Of a stretch of 64,000 nucleotides of DNA, positions 53,523 through 62,825 are shown piece after piece. The notes beneath the pieces are model-generated. The model was not told the DNA's origin and did no database searches. It saw nothing but the letters and a program-made list of their open reading frames with translations. Positions within the stretch are counted from its first letter, which is position 1. Each line of letters starts with the position of its first letter. Made by a program: the position numbers and the translations under genes. The stretch comes from Flavobacteriales bacterium (GTDB taxonomy: Bacteria; Bacteroidota; Bacteroidia; Flavobacteriales_E; Vicingaceae): contig JABAZP010000015.1 of NCBI GenBank assembly GCA_018608405.1, positions 1 through 64,000 on the forward strand. Reading direction: 5' to 3'.

Positions 53523-54712
53523 TTACTGCACCACCAACTTCTTCACCTCATTGGTTCCAACTATTTTGAAAAAGTAAATGCCCTTGTTGGCATTGCTCAA
53601 CTCAATTTGCGAAAAGGTTGATTCAATTCTAGCTTCGTGAATGATAGAACCTTTCATGTCGAAAATTTGATAGCTCTTCCCTATCATCTCAGAAGTAGCT
53701 TTTAAATTGAAATTACCGTTGTTGGGGTTGGGGTAGAGTTGAAATGCAGACTCCAAACTTTTTTTTGAATAGAAACAGAGGTGCGGTACACCTTAATGTC
53801 ATCAATGACCATGTCACCTAGTCGAAGTGGGCTATTTTCAATTGGAACTATGTACCCTCTAACGGCTATGCGCACAATTTGGCCAGCAAAATTAGATAAG
53901 TTCACTTTTCTAGTAATCCAAGGCGCTGTATTGCTTTGTTGAACATCTCCTAAAACGAAATCGACTTCATGAGTTACTCCTATTGAATCTATCACTTCAA
54001 AATATAGATCGCCCATCCAATCAGCAGACCCTAATACTGGTCTGCCGTACATGTGAAATTTATATTCTAATTCTATATTGGTTTCTTCAGTAAAATCAAA
54101 ACAACCTAATTCTAATAAACTACTTCTTGTAGCATTGTTTGGATTAAAACCAATAACTCTATCTGCTTCCATGTATAAGAAGTTATTGCCGGATGTAGCA
54201 TTTGCAGGTCCGGTAAATATTGACGGTGTTGCTCCTTTATCTGCACCATAATTACACAAGGTATCGTTTTGAACAGTCCACGCTCGGTCTAAATTTCGTG
54301 TATAAGGAGGTAATATCCGCGGACCTAGGAAAGTACTATCTAAACTATTTGAAGGAATTGAGTCGCTTTCTATTCCGCTTTGGGGTGCATAAAAAGTAAA
54401 AGGTAATTCAACTTCAAATCCTAACCTGTCAATAGGTGCCCATTCATATTCAATTAATGCTTCGTAGGCATCAAATTTTAGATTGTCTGTTAATCCTAAA
54501 CCAACATTCCACTCTTTTTCTCCTTTTCTCGCACCTAAATCGCGTATTAGGTCAATATAGAGCGGTTCAGCGTGTAATACTTTGTCGGGCTCTTTATGGT
54601 CTTCGATTTGTTGGATAAAAATACTGTCTTTTTCAGTCTTTGTAATTTGGACAATTGAATATGTTGAAGATGCCAATAAAATTATTAGCATCAATGTTTT
54701 TTTTGTATACAT
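53523..54712 (-). CDS. Secreted protein whose T9SS domain is out of frame at an A8 tract
   Basis: Frame 1 (54712 down to 53702, 336 residues) starts with a signal peptide (TLMLIILLASSTYSIVQ) and has a beta-rich body with GDLYFEVIDSIGVTHEVDFV-type strands and a VIDDIKVYRTSVSI segment, like a MAM/laminin-type domain. The sorting domain (LESAFQLYPNPNNGNFNLK ... GIYFFKIVGTNEVKKLVVQ, 53523-53756) is in the next frame. The shift falls in the tract of eight A's at 53759-53766 (plus-strand T8): one more A, or a -1 ribosomal slip on A AAA AAA G, gives the clean SIQKKSLESAFQLYPNPN. Unspecified ligand; upstream of the N-glycan operon on the same strand. Confidence 0.8.
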
Positions 54713-54795
54713 TTTGATTTGTTTTTAAAGCATTATGAAATTATCCCGCTACTATTGAATAGGTGGGAATTAGTCAAGTCAGAAAACAAATCAAA
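54713..54795. repeat. 13-bp inverted repeat across an intergenic gap
   Basis: TTTGATTTGTTTT (54713-54725) and AAAACAAATCAAA (54783-54795) are perfect complements separated by 57 bp. They bracket the gap between a small envelope protein and the T9SS cargo gene. AT-rich, so possibly coincidental. Confidence 0.35.
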
Positions 54796-55177
54796 TTTTG
54801 GGCGGTGGAATATCGAGCTTTTGAAAGCCGTTAGCCAAAAAGGTGTTTAAGTCAGGAAAATTTTGTCGGATTGTTATTCTCGATTCTTTATGTAAGTCTA
54901 TTTCTGTTGTATAATGATTGGTTAAATCAATTTTAACATTTGTATTTTTATTGTGTTCTTCGGTGTCATTGTCATCATATTCTTCAATAGCATTTTCATA
55001 CCCTAAAATCTTCTCGACCACAATTTCTATAATACTTTCTTGGTCATTGATTGATAAGTCTTCAGGAATGTGTTCAGGGTTAGGGTCTGCCGTGTCAACA
55101 CTTATGTTGAGCAGATATAATCCCATTAGTCCCCAAAGGATTTTTGTAAATACGCTATTTCTTATTTGACTAATCAC
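54791..55177 (-). CDS. Small exported or membrane-anchored hypothetical protein
   Basis: 128 residues with one hydrophobic N-terminal segment (FTKILWGLMGLYLLNISVD) followed by an acidic region (NPEHIPEDLSINDQESIIE, EEYDDNDTEEHNKN) and a C-terminal PPPKI end. I recall similar short proteins of this layout in Flavobacteriales but know no function. It precedes the T9SS cargo gene by 78 bp on the same strand. Confidence 0.6.
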   Translation of the reverse strand: MISQIRNSVFTKILWGLMGLYLLNISVDTADPNPEHIPEDLSINDQESIIEIVVEKILGYENAIEEYDDNDTEEHNKNTNVKIDLTNHYTTEIDLHKESRITIRQNFPDLNTFLANGFQKLDIPPPKI

Positions 55178-55375
55178 AGTTCAAAGTTAACGTTCTTTTG
55201 TCGTTTTTCTTATATGGCTACCAACAATTGAATATGTTGAAAGGTAATCTTATTCCCCTTTTGTCCTGACTCAATTTTATTATTTCAAAATAACACAATA
55301 AACTATTCAAATTATTCTAATTGAATGGTTTAACCATTTTTAAACGACTATAAGCGGTTGTTGTCGGATATTGTA
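55178..55375. other. Intergenic stretch with the second 26-bp repeat copy
   Basis: No gene seen. The repeat copy at 55329-55354 is the only recognisable element; the MBL-fold gene's stop codon follows at 55376. Confidence 0.5.
55329..55354 (+). repeat. 26-bp dispersed intergenic repeat, copy 2
   Basis: 25 of 26 bases are identical to 21422-21447, in the same orientation. Located 22 bp beyond the end of the MBL-fold gene. Confidence 0.6.
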
Positions 55376-56362
55376 TCACAACTCAAACTGCTCATTGATC
55401 TGTGCAATTCGAAAGCTTTTTTGTAATACTCTTTTGTATGCGTTACTCAAAGTATCAATAACCGGGTTGGTGTGATTAAAGTGAATAAAAATGACCTTCT
55501 TTTTATTGGCGCTACTCATTCCTTTAAACTTTTCTAAACTTTCAATTATAAAAGGGTGGGGGATTTCCAAAATATCTCGGTTATTGAGCTCCACGCTATC
55601 AAAAAAGGTGGCATCTAAAAAAGCATAGTCAACTTGCTCTATTTGTGCAACAATGTCTTTTTCCCACTTTTCCCATTTGTCAATGTCCGGAATAAATAGC
55701 GCACTTTTATTAGGTCCTTGTATTTTGTAGCCTACTGTTTCAGAAAACTCATCTCTATGAGGCACCAAAAAAGGCGTCACTTTCAATTCACTAGAAAGTT
55801 GGATGGTAGAATCTGCTTTTAATGCGTGAATATCGATGTTATTTCGAACTACCAATTGACTCCAAGGTCCGTTATTTTCTAAAAAAGTTTTCATTTGTGG
55901 CATAGCGTAAACAGGAGTTCGGTTGGCGTCCACAACTTCTTTTCCCAAGTACATTAAACCGGTGTAATGGCCAATGTGTGCATGGGTTAAGAAAATACCG
56001 TCTACCAATTCGTTTTGGCTATTGGGTTCCAATTGAGTCAAGGTTTTAACTTGACTACTGATGTCGGGGGTGGCTTCAAATAAGTATGTTTTATTGGTGG
56101 AAGCATCTACCACACCCAAAGCAACAACCTTTCTATCTGGATCTGGCTTATCAAACAAGTCTTTACAGCATGCTTTTTTACATCCAATTTGGGGTGAGCC
56201 AGCATCTTGAATTGTTCCCAATACCACCAAGGTAGTTTTTGTGAGTGGCGCAGCCATTGCTTTTTCGGTAATCGTTTCAGGTTTTGTCACTTCGCTACAA
56301 GCGGCTAGTAAAAGGGCCGTGGCTGCGCTTAAGCACAGCAGTAAAATATTGTAAAATTTCAT
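55376..56362 (-). CDS. PqqB-like metallo-beta-lactamase-fold lipoprotein
   Basis: From the ATG at 56362 (the TTG three bases upstream is less likely) the protein has 328 residues with a lipoprotein signal (ILLLCLSAATALLLAACSE). The MBL fold follows: LVVLGTIQDAGSPQIGCKKACC, the metal motif FLTHAHIGHYTG (THAHxxH form with Gly in place of Asp), LVPHRDEFSETVGY, and VIFIHFNHTNP. This layout is that of PqqB-like hydrolases, lipid-anchored here. Substrate unknown. The cysteine-rich GCKKACCKD is typical of this group. Confidence 0.82.
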   Translation of the reverse strand: MKFYNILLLCLSAATALLLAACSEVTKPETITEKAMAAPLTKTTLVVLGTIQDAGSPQIGCKKACCKDLFDKPDPDRKVVALGVVDASTNKTYLFEATPDISSQVKTLTQLEPNSQNELVDGIFLTHAHIGHYTGLMYLGKEVVDANRTPVYAMPQMKTFLENNGPWSQLVVRNNIDIHALKADSTIQLSSELKVTPFLVPHRDEFSETVGYKIQGPNKSALFIPDIDKWEKWEKDIVAQIEQVDYAFLDATFFDSVELNNRDILEIPHPFIIESLEKFKGMSSANKKKVIFIHFNHTNPVIDTLSNAYKRVLQKSFRIAQINEQFEL

Positions 56363-56441
56363 CAAACTTCCTTTTTTGAGATTTTCCTCAAAAATAGAAC
56401 AAAGCTGGCAAAACCTAGCGCTGCTTTCTCACAACAAAAAA

Positions 56442-56467
56442 AGCCCGAAGAAGTATTTCTTCGGGCT
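56442..56467 (-). terminator. Terminator after clpB
   Basis: Stem AGCCCGAAGAA / TTCTTCGGGCT (arms 56442-56452 and 56457-56467, loop GTAT). On the minus strand it is followed by a T7 run. It lies 20 bp downstream of the clpB stop codon. Confidence 0.9.
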
Positions 56468-56486
56468 ATCCACTTTGTCGCCTTTT

Positions 56487-59111
56487 TTATGATTTAATGG
56501 CTTGTTGTATTTCCTCTTCCAACGGTTTTCTAAATACTACCGTGCTTTCAAATACATCCATTACTACCACATCTCCTGGAGCAATTTTACTTGCCAATAT
56601 ATCTTTCGACAATTGGTTCAGTACTTCTCGTTGCAGCGCTCTTTTAATTGGTCTAGCTCCAAATTGAGGGTCGTAGCCAATTTCAGAGAGGTAATCAATT
56701 ACTTCATCCGTTTCAGTTAAACTGATGTTGTTCTTCGCTGCCAACTTCTCGATGCCTTTCAACTGTATTTTCACAATTTTTTTCACATCTTCCTTGGTCA
56801 ATGGTGTAAACATAATGGTTTCATCAATCCGGTTTAGAAACTCTGGTCGCAATGTTTTGCGCAACAAGCCAAGAACCTCACCTTTGGTGCTTTCCATAAA
56901 ACTGTCGAGGTTTTTATCTTCTAGGTTTTCAAACCGTTCTTGAATGATTCCAGAACCTAAGTTAGAGGTCATGATGATAATGGTGTTCTTAAAGTTCACC
57001 ACACGACCTTTGTTGTCGGTCAATCTACCATCGTCCAAAACTTGCAGTAAAATGTTAAAGACATCGAGGTGTGCTTTTTCAATTTCATCGAGCAACACAA
57101 CAGAGTAGGGCTTTCTTCGAACTGCTTCTGTTAACTGTCCACCTTCATCATAACCAACGTACCCCGGAGGTGCTCCAATTAATCGAGAAACAGCATGTCG
57201 TTCTTGGTACTCACTCATGTCAATTCTGGTCATGGCGTTTTCATCGTTAAACAAATACTCACTCAACGATTTAGCTAACTCCGTTTTACCAACACCTGTG
57301 GTTCCTAAAAAGATGAAGGATCCGATGGGTTTCTTTTCGTCCTGCAATCCCGCTCGGCTTCTTCGTATGGCGTCAGAAACCGCTTCAATGGCTTCGTTTT
57401 GACCTACCACACGTTTGTGCAATTCATCTTCTAAGTATAGCAATTTTTCGCGCTCACTTTGCAACATTTTTGAAATCGGAATTCCTGTCCATCGGCTTAC
57501 CACGTCAGCAATCTCTTCTGCATCAACTTCCTCTTTAATTAAGGTTGATTTCTCCTTCAGTTCATCCAATTGCGCTTTAAAATTTTCAAGGCTAATCTCA
57601 CTTTCTTTGATTTTACCATATCTAATTTCAGCTACCTTCTCGTAGTTTCCTGATCGTTCAGCTTGTTCTGCTTCAAACTTGTAATTGTCAATCTCTTCTT
57701 TCGCCTTTTGAATGCCGTCTACAATTTCACGTTCTGCCTGCCATTTGGCGCTTAACTCGTTTCGTCTTTCGTTAAGGTTGGCAATTTCCTCAGATAGTAA
57801 TTTCAATTTTGCAGTATCCTTTTCACGTTTAATGGCCTCTCTTTCAATTTCAAGCTGCATTACTTTACGGTCTAGTTCATCTAGTTCTTCTGGCTTGGAG
57901 TTCATTTCCATGCGCAATTTAGAAGCTGCTTCGTCAATCAAGTCAATGGCCTTGTCTGGTAAAAAACGGTCGGTAATATAGCGCTGCGACAATTCAACAG
58001 CGGCTATAATTGCCTCATCTTTAATTTGAACCCTGTGATGTGTTTCGTACTTCTCTTTGATTCCTCTTAAAATAGAAATAGCATCTTCGTTGCTTGGTTC
58101 ATCAATTAAAACCTTTTGGAAACGTCTTTCAAGTGCCTTGTCTTTTTCAAAATACTTTTGGTATTCGTTTAAGGTGGTCGCACCAATGGCTCTTAACTCA
58201 CCTCGCGCTAAAGCAGGTTTTAAAATGTTTGCTGCATCCATAGCACCTTCGCCGCCACCTGCACCAACCAAGGTGTGTATTTCGTCAATGAACAGCACAA
58301 TCTCTCCATCTGCAGAAGTTACCTCCTTAATCACCGATTTTAACCGGTCTTCAAACTCTCCTTTGTATTTAGCACCTGCAATCAGTGCGCCCATATCAAG
58401 CGAATAAATTTGTTTGCTCTTTAAATTGTCTGGCACATCTTCGTTAATTATTCTGTGCGCTAATCCTTCGGCAATGGCGGTTTTACCAACGCCGGGCTCA
58501 CCAATTAATATGGGGTTGTTCTTTGTTCTTCGAGAAAGAATCTGCAAGACTCTTCTAATCTCCTCATCTCGTCCAATAACAGGGTCAAGTTTGTTTTCGG
58601 AGGCCAACTTGTTCAAGTTTTTCGCGTACTTTTCCAAGGAGTTGTAATTGTCTTCAGCAGAGGCTGATGTTACTTTTTCTCCTTTTCTTAATTCTAGAAT
58701 AGCAGCTTTCAAGTCTTTTTTATTCAGTCCGCTGTCTTTTAGCATTTGAGCAACAGCATCAGAGCCATTAAGTAATGCCATTATTAAGTGCTCAATGGAA
58801 ACGTATTCATCTCCAAAAGACTTCAAGAGGCTGTTTGCTTCTTGTAATGTTGCATTTGCAGATTTAGATAAATATTGTTCTCCGCCTTGAACGGTTGGAT
58901 ACCCTTTTAATATGCTGTTTGTTGCTTGTTCAATTATCTCTTTATTTACGCCTAGTTTCTTTAATAAAAAAGGGGTTACGTTTTCGTCTGTATCGAGAAT
59001 GGCCTTTAAGATATGCCCATTCTCAATCGCCTGATGATTCGAACTTGTAGCCAACTGCTGGGCTTGTTGAATCACTTCTTGCGATTTTATGGTATAGTTT
59101 TTAAAATTCAT
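56487..59111 (-). CDS. clpB: ATP-dependent disaggregase ClpB
   Basis: The 874-residue protein has the Clp N-terminal repeat domain (about 1-150), two AAA+ domains with [15 protein letters not shown] (D1, near residue 208) and [15 protein letters not shown] (D2, near residue 610), and the coiled-coil M domain between them (about 410-525, [18 protein letters not shown]). [19 protein letters not shown] is the D2 C-terminal signature. It resolubilises aggregated proteins with DnaK. Single gene with its own terminator; upstream of it a TTAATTTG-type box is visible. Confidence 0.97.
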   Translation of the reverse strand: MNFKNYTIKSQEVIQQAQQLATSSNHQAIENGHILKAILDTDENVTPFLLKKLGVNKEIIEQATNSILKGYPTVQGGEQYLSKSANATLQEANSLLKSFGDEYVSIEHLIMALLNGSDAVAQMLKDSGLNKKDLKAAILELRKGEKVTSASAEDNYNSLEKYAKNLNKLASENKLDPVIGRDEEIRRVLQILSRRTKNNPILIGEPGVGKTAIAEGLAHRIINEDVPDNLKSKQIYSLDMGALIAGAKYKGEFEDRLKSVIKEVTSADGEIVLFIDEIHTLVGAGGGEGAMDAANILKPALARGELRAIGATTLNEYQKYFEKDKALERRFQKVLIDEPSNEDAISILRGIKEKYETHHRVQIKDEAIIAAVELSQRYITDRFLPDKAIDLIDEAASKLRMEMNSKPEELDELDRKVMQLEIEREAIKREKDTAKLKLLSEEIANLNERRNELSAKWQAEREIVDGIQKAKEEIDNYKFEAEQAERSGNYEKVAEIRYGKIKESEISLENFKAQLDELKEKSTLIKEEVDAEEIADVVSRWTGIPISKMLQSEREKLLYLEDELHKRVVGQNEAIEAVSDAIRRSRAGLQDEKKPIGSFIFLGTTGVGKTELAKSLSEYLFNDENAMTRIDMSEYQERHAVSRLIGAPPGYVGYDEGGQLTEAVRRKPYSVVLLDEIEKAHLDVFNILLQVLDDGRLTDNKGRVVNFKNTIIIMTSNLGSGIIQERFENLEDKNLDSFMESTKGEVLGLLRKTLRPEFLNRIDETIMFTPLTKEDVKKIVKIQLKGIEKLAAKNNISLTETDEVIDYLSEIGYDPQFGARPIKRALQREVLNQLSKDILASKIAPGDVVVMDVFESTVVFRKPLEEEIQQAIKS

Positions 59112-59260
59112 TTCAGTGTGGTTTTTGATTTCTTCTTCAATTTATCAAATTAACCTCCAAACGAAAAAAGTTTACTTTTAATGACTTTTTGGCTGAAATT
59201 AACACAAAATCAACATGAATTAGCGCTTTTTACTGTCTAATTGACAATTAGTTGCGATGA

Positions 59261-59491
59261 ATGAAGACGTTTAGAAGTCACATATATTCCCGATTTTTGT
59301 CGGGTATGAAAAGTAAAGTTGTTTCCATATCCTACGTTTTAATTGCAATTATTTTACTTTTTGTTACAACCAATATTAATTGGGGAAAAGACGATTGGAA
59401 GGGCGCCTTAGAGTCTGATGCGAAAGGCTATTATGCATACTTACATGCAGTTTTTCCCTTCATAAATTGCAAGGTTTTAAATACAATTTAA
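59261..59491 (+). pseudogene. N-terminal stub of a membrane glycosyltransferase
   Basis: 76 residues: a basic start, one transmembrane helix (SISYVLIAIILLFVTTN) and INWGKDDWKGALESDAKGYY followed by AYLHAVF. The D-(A/G)-KGYYAYL(P)AVF pattern is the first lumenal loop of Bacteroidota polytopic mannosyltransferase-like proteins. The frame ends after VLNTI, where a transporter-sized protein should continue. No remaining homology is visible downstream up to 59828. The stub might be the other part of the fragment at 40846-41115. Confidence 0.5.
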
Positions 59492-59828
59492 GACTTATCT
59501 TGCAATTAAAAGAACCTAATCACTCTATTTTATCAACTTAAAATATTAATAAGTAGTCTATTACGATATAAATAAGGAGCGACTAAATAGTCTATTAAAT
59601 TTCTTTTCATGAGTTAGTCCTGGGATTGCCCATAACACATACACATGTGCCATGTGTTATGTTCGCACTATGTCTTTTTTATGCTTCTAAATTAGTTATA
59701 AAATCTATTTTTCATTCAATTTGAGTGACATAACACTTCTTATCCGATGGCTATGCGCATATTATTCGACTAATCTGAACGAGCCATTCTAAAAGTGGCA
59801 TTTTGATAAAAGCGAATCTTCACCTCAA
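59492..59828. other. Intergenic region with one hairpin
   Basis: No gene. The hairpin CATAACACAT / ATGTGTTATG (59631-59640 and 59652-59661, loop 11 nt) is the only clear structure. It lacks a T-run, so it is not a typical terminator. Confidence 0.45.
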
Positions 59829-60203
59829 TTATTCTCCTCCCTTAATGTGTTTCAATTTGTACTCAAACATCATTCCCATCTGGGTGCTTCTTTTCTTAAT
59901 TTCTTCGGCGTTTTGTCCTTCAAAGTGATGGTCAATAGTGGCATGAAAAATTGTTAACCATCGTTCAAAATGCTTTCCATCAATGGGCAGGGGAGTGTGT
60001 TTTTGAAAAGGACTACCAGAGTACTTTTTTACATTGAACACAATGGTCTCCCAAAAGCCATACATTTTTTCTAAATGAGGTTGCCAATTACCCTTCACAA
60101 CACTCTCGAAAATGGATCCAAGTAGCTCATCTTCTCTCACTTTTCCATAAAACTCATTTACTAGTAACTGTATATCTTCGCTGCTCGTTATTTCTTTTGC
60201 CAT
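59829..60203 (-). CDS. Group III truncated hemoglobin
   Basis: The 124-residue protein fits group III truncated hemoglobins: IQLLVNEFYGKVREDELLGSIF, the MYGFWETIVFN helix with Phe/Trp residues of the heme pocket, SGSPFQKHTPLPIDGKHFERWL with the proximal-side signature (HxxLPI-type), and a distal DHHFEG region. Group III members bind O2/NO; the role is possibly detoxification. It is monocistronic and lies near the peroxidase gene. Confidence 0.9.
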   Translation of the reverse strand: MAKEITSSEDIQLLVNEFYGKVREDELLGSIFESVVKGNWQPHLEKMYGFWETIVFNVKKYSGSPFQKHTPLPIDGKHFERWLTIFHATIDHHFEGQNAEEIKKRSTQMGMMFEYKLKHIKGGE

Positions 60204-60299
60204 GCTTTAAAATTAAGCCTCTTCTACATTTTACTCACTATTTTTCCCATTTTTCAAACTCTTTTTTCGTTCATTTGTCTTCTACATAAAACCATTCCC

Positions 60300-60845
60300 A
60301 TGAAATTACATAAATTACTCATTAGTAGCATTTGTTTACTAGCAACGCTCGCACTAAACGCACAAGACATGAACTTTTTTGATTTTAAAGTAGAAAGCAT
60401 AACAGGAGAAGCAATTGAACTCAATAAATTTAAAGGAAAGAAGATTCTAGTGGTCAATACTGCATCTAAATGTGGCCTCACACCACAATACGAGACCTTG
60501 GAGGAATTGTATAAAACCTACAATGAAAAAGATTTTGTAATCATCGGTTTTCCGGCAAACAACTTTGGGGCACAAGAGCCTGGCACAAATGAAGAGATTG
60601 CAACCTTTTGCAAAGCAAACTACGGCGTTTCATTTCCTATGATGGGAAAAATTTCTGTGAAAGGAGACGACATGCATGAACTGTATCAGTGGTTAACACA
60701 GAAGTCGAAAAATGGAGTAGAAGACTCTGAAGTATCATGGAACTTTCAAAAATATTTGATTGACGCCAACGGAAATTATGTGGCAATGGTTGCCCCACAA
60801 GAATCACCTGCATGTGATCAGATTATCAATTTCATTGAACAATGA
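60300..60845 (+). CDS. Glutathione peroxidase-family thiol peroxidase (exported)
   Basis: 181 residues with a signal peptide (ISSICLLATLALNAQ), then the GPx fold: FDFKVESITGEAIELNKFKGKKILVVNTASKCGLTP-type text with catalytic Cys in NTASKCGLTPQYETLEELY, the second motif FPANNFGAQEPGTNEEI, and the Trp-Asn of SWNFQKYLID. It is a Cys-based peroxidase, so thioredoxin-like or bacillithiol reductants are likely in place of glutathione. Its stop overlaps the bshB1 start by 4 bp. Confidence 0.9.
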   Translation: MKLHKLLISSICLLATLALNAQDMNFFDFKVESITGEAIELNKFKGKKILVVNTASKCGLTPQYETLEELYKTYNEKDFVIIGFPANNFGAQEPGTNEEIATFCKANYGVSFPMMGKISVKGDDMHELYQWLTQKSKNGVEDSEVSWNFQKYLIDANGNYVAMVAPQESPACDQIINFIEQ

Positions 60846-61558
60846 AATTAGATATACTCGCCATTGGCGTTCACCCTGACGACGTTGAACTGAGTTGTGC
60901 AGGGACTATTTTAAAAGAAATAGCGGCCGGTAAAAAAGTTGGCGTTCTTGACTTAAGCCATGGAGAGCTAGGTACACGAGGTTCTGGGCCTTTGCGTTTA
61001 AAGGAGGCTGCAAAATCTGCAGAGATTTTAGGATTAGCTTGTCGCGAAAACGTTGGAATGGCCGATGGATTTTTTAAAAATGACCAAGAACACATTCTGC
61101 TCATAGCACAAATATTAAGGAAATACCAACCCGACATTATTCTGTCAAATGCACCGAGAGACCGGCATCCGGACCATGGTAGGGCGTCCAAACTTATCTC
61201 TGATGCTTGTTTTTACAGCGGACTGCGGAAAGTAGAAACAAAACTAGACGTTGAAATTCAAGAAGCATGGCGCCCAAAAGCGATTTACAATTACATTCAA
61301 GATCGTTTCATTGAGCCCGATTTTGTGGTAGACGTAACTCCATTTGTAGATACTAAGATGGATGCCATCAAAGCCTTTTCATCGCAATTTTACAATGAGG
61401 GGTCGAACGAACCCGAGTCTCCTTTAACGATGAAAAATTTCTTTGAGTTCGTACGCGCACGCATGGCTGATATGGGACGTTATATTCAAGTAGACTATGC
61501 AGAAGGTTTTTTAGTAGAACGACCGGCAGGAGTGAAGTCCCTAAGCGATTTACATTAG
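60842..61558 (+). CDS. bshB1: Bacillithiol biosynthesis deacetylase BshB1
   Basis: 238 residues with the PIG-L deacetylase motifs LAIGVHPDDVELSCAGTI (zinc-binding HPDD) and NAPRDRHPDHGRASKL (HPDH). It also has YNYIQDRFIEPDFVVDVT, the BshB1 pattern. It deacetylates GlcNAc-malate to GlcN-malate in bacillithiol synthesis. Translationally coupled to the peroxidase gene, and 4-bp convergent overlap with the flippase gene. bshA and bshC are not in the window. Confidence 0.92.
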   Translation: MKLDILAIGVHPDDVELSCAGTILKEIAAGKKVGVLDLSHGELGTRGSGPLRLKEAAKSAEILGLACRENVGMADGFFKNDQEHILLIAQILRKYQPDIILSNAPRDRHPDHGRASKLISDACFYSGLRKVETKLDVEIQEAWRPKAIYNYIQDRFIEPDFVVDVTPFVDTKMDAIKAFSSQFYNEGSNEPESPLTMKNFFEFVRARMADMGRYIQVDYAEGFLVERPAGVKSLSDLH

Positions 61559-62820
61559 GATTTTCGCACCTTTCGAAATACTCTTTTCAAGTAAATAAAG
61601 TCTTGTTTTTTCAATAAGAAATCACCACCTCGAACATCGGTAGTTGCTATCATTTTGTAAAATAAGAATAGGAAAATACTGAGGTACGATAAACTGGCAC
61701 AGATTGCAGCCCCAATAAGTCCCAACTCAGTAATGAGGCTAAATCCTGCAATAACAGTCACCACCAGACCAATGCTTGAGCTTGTTGCGTTTATTTTTTG
61801 CTGACCAGTTCCTGCGAAAAACCTGCTTAAAATCACTTCGCAAGCTAAGGCAACAATTCCTACACTCATAAAACTTATGACAATCGGTGTTTCATTAAAA
61901 TCGGAACCCAGTAAGCCGGTGTAAATCACCTCTGGAATAAGCATTAGAATCGCAACTAGCGGCAACGTAAGTAAGAACACCACTTTTAAAAGAATAAGAC
62001 TTAATCGGGCGGCATTTTCTTTTGATTTTTGACTCGATATTTTTGCATACTGAACGGCTCCGATGCTTTTGCTTGGCAGCAATAAACCTTCAGAAAGCTG
62101 AACGCCTGCCATAAGCTTACCTACAGTCGCCCTTCCGCTAAAATAATCCAACAAAAAGTAGTTTAGCCGATAGTTTAACAACTGCGTTATGTTGGCAATT
62201 TGCAGGTAAAACCCATATTGAATTAATTCTTTAAAAAGTTTGAGGGTAGGCCAAATGATTTGTTTTTCAAGTGTCGGAATCAAGCGGGCAAAACTTAAAA
62301 TAAATGCTAGGCAATAGGCGATAAATGTACTTTGAATGAATGCGTCAATGCTTTGGTCGTTCAGCACAAAATAAAATATGCAAAGTGCCCCAATTTGCAC
62401 TAGTGCTTGCATAAGGGCCACAAAATTGAAGGTTTTAAAACGCTGTTGACCTGCCAATAAACCTAAGTTGGCACCTATGGCAGATTGTAAAAAACCTAAA
62501 ACCAAAATAGCGTTTGCATATTCTGAGTCCAACGCGGGAATGAGTAAAAGTAGGCTATAGTATAAAGCAGCACTCAGTACAATCCAAGTGTAAGCAGCAA
62601 TAAGTAAGGAATTTGCACTCTTGCGAGAAGTAAAATACACCAAACTTCCACCACAAACTACATTGCTAATTAAAAGGTAGATGGTAATTTCTAGTATAAT
62701 AATACCGACCGTTCCCAGGCCCTCACTGCCTAAAAAGTTAGAGTTCAGCAAGAGCAATACAATGGAAAGCACAGCCAAGCTTATTCGAGTTGAAACGGTA
62801 TTTATAATATTGCCTATCAA
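61555..62820 (-). CDS. Oligosaccharide flippase (Wzx/MATE-like polysaccharide transporter)
   Basis: The 421-residue protein has 12-14 predicted transmembrane helices distributed over its length (LAVLSIVLLLLNSNFLG, IILEITIYLLISNVVCG, and so on), the SEGLGTVGIIILEI pattern at the N-terminus and LNYRLNYFLLDYFSGRATVG in the middle, matching polysaccharide biosynthesis flippases. It would flip lipid-linked repeat units to the periplasm. It follows the glycan-like gene below by 5 bp, same strand. Confidence 0.85.
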   Translation of the reverse strand: MIGNIINTVSTRISLAVLSIVLLLLNSNFLGSEGLGTVGIIILEITIYLLISNVVCGGSLVYFTSRKSANSLLIAAYTWIVLSAALYYSLLLLIPALDSEYANAILVLGFLQSAIGANLGLLAGQQRFKTFNFVALMQALVQIGALCIFYFVLNDQSIDAFIQSTFIAYCLAFILSFARLIPTLEKQIIWPTLKLFKELIQYGFYLQIANITQLLNYRLNYFLLDYFSGRATVGKLMAGVQLSEGLLLPSKSIGAVQYAKISSQKSKENAARLSLILLKVVFLLTLPLVAILMLIPEVIYTGLLGSDFNETPIVISFMSVGIVALACEVILSRFFAGTGQQKINATSSSIGLVVTVIAGFSLITELGLIGAAICASLSYLSIFLFLFYKMIATTDVRGGDFLLKKQDFIYLKRVFRKVRKS

Positions 62821-62825
62821 GTTGT

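Noticed and set aside
57712-58647. Several long plus-strand frames opposite clpB
   Set aside because: They are antisense to the conserved AAA+ domains and rich in Ser/Leu as expected for complements of helical coding sequence.
59631-59661. Hairpin as a terminator
   Set aside because: Stem without T-run on either side and not next to a gene end, so it is only listed within the intergenic entry.
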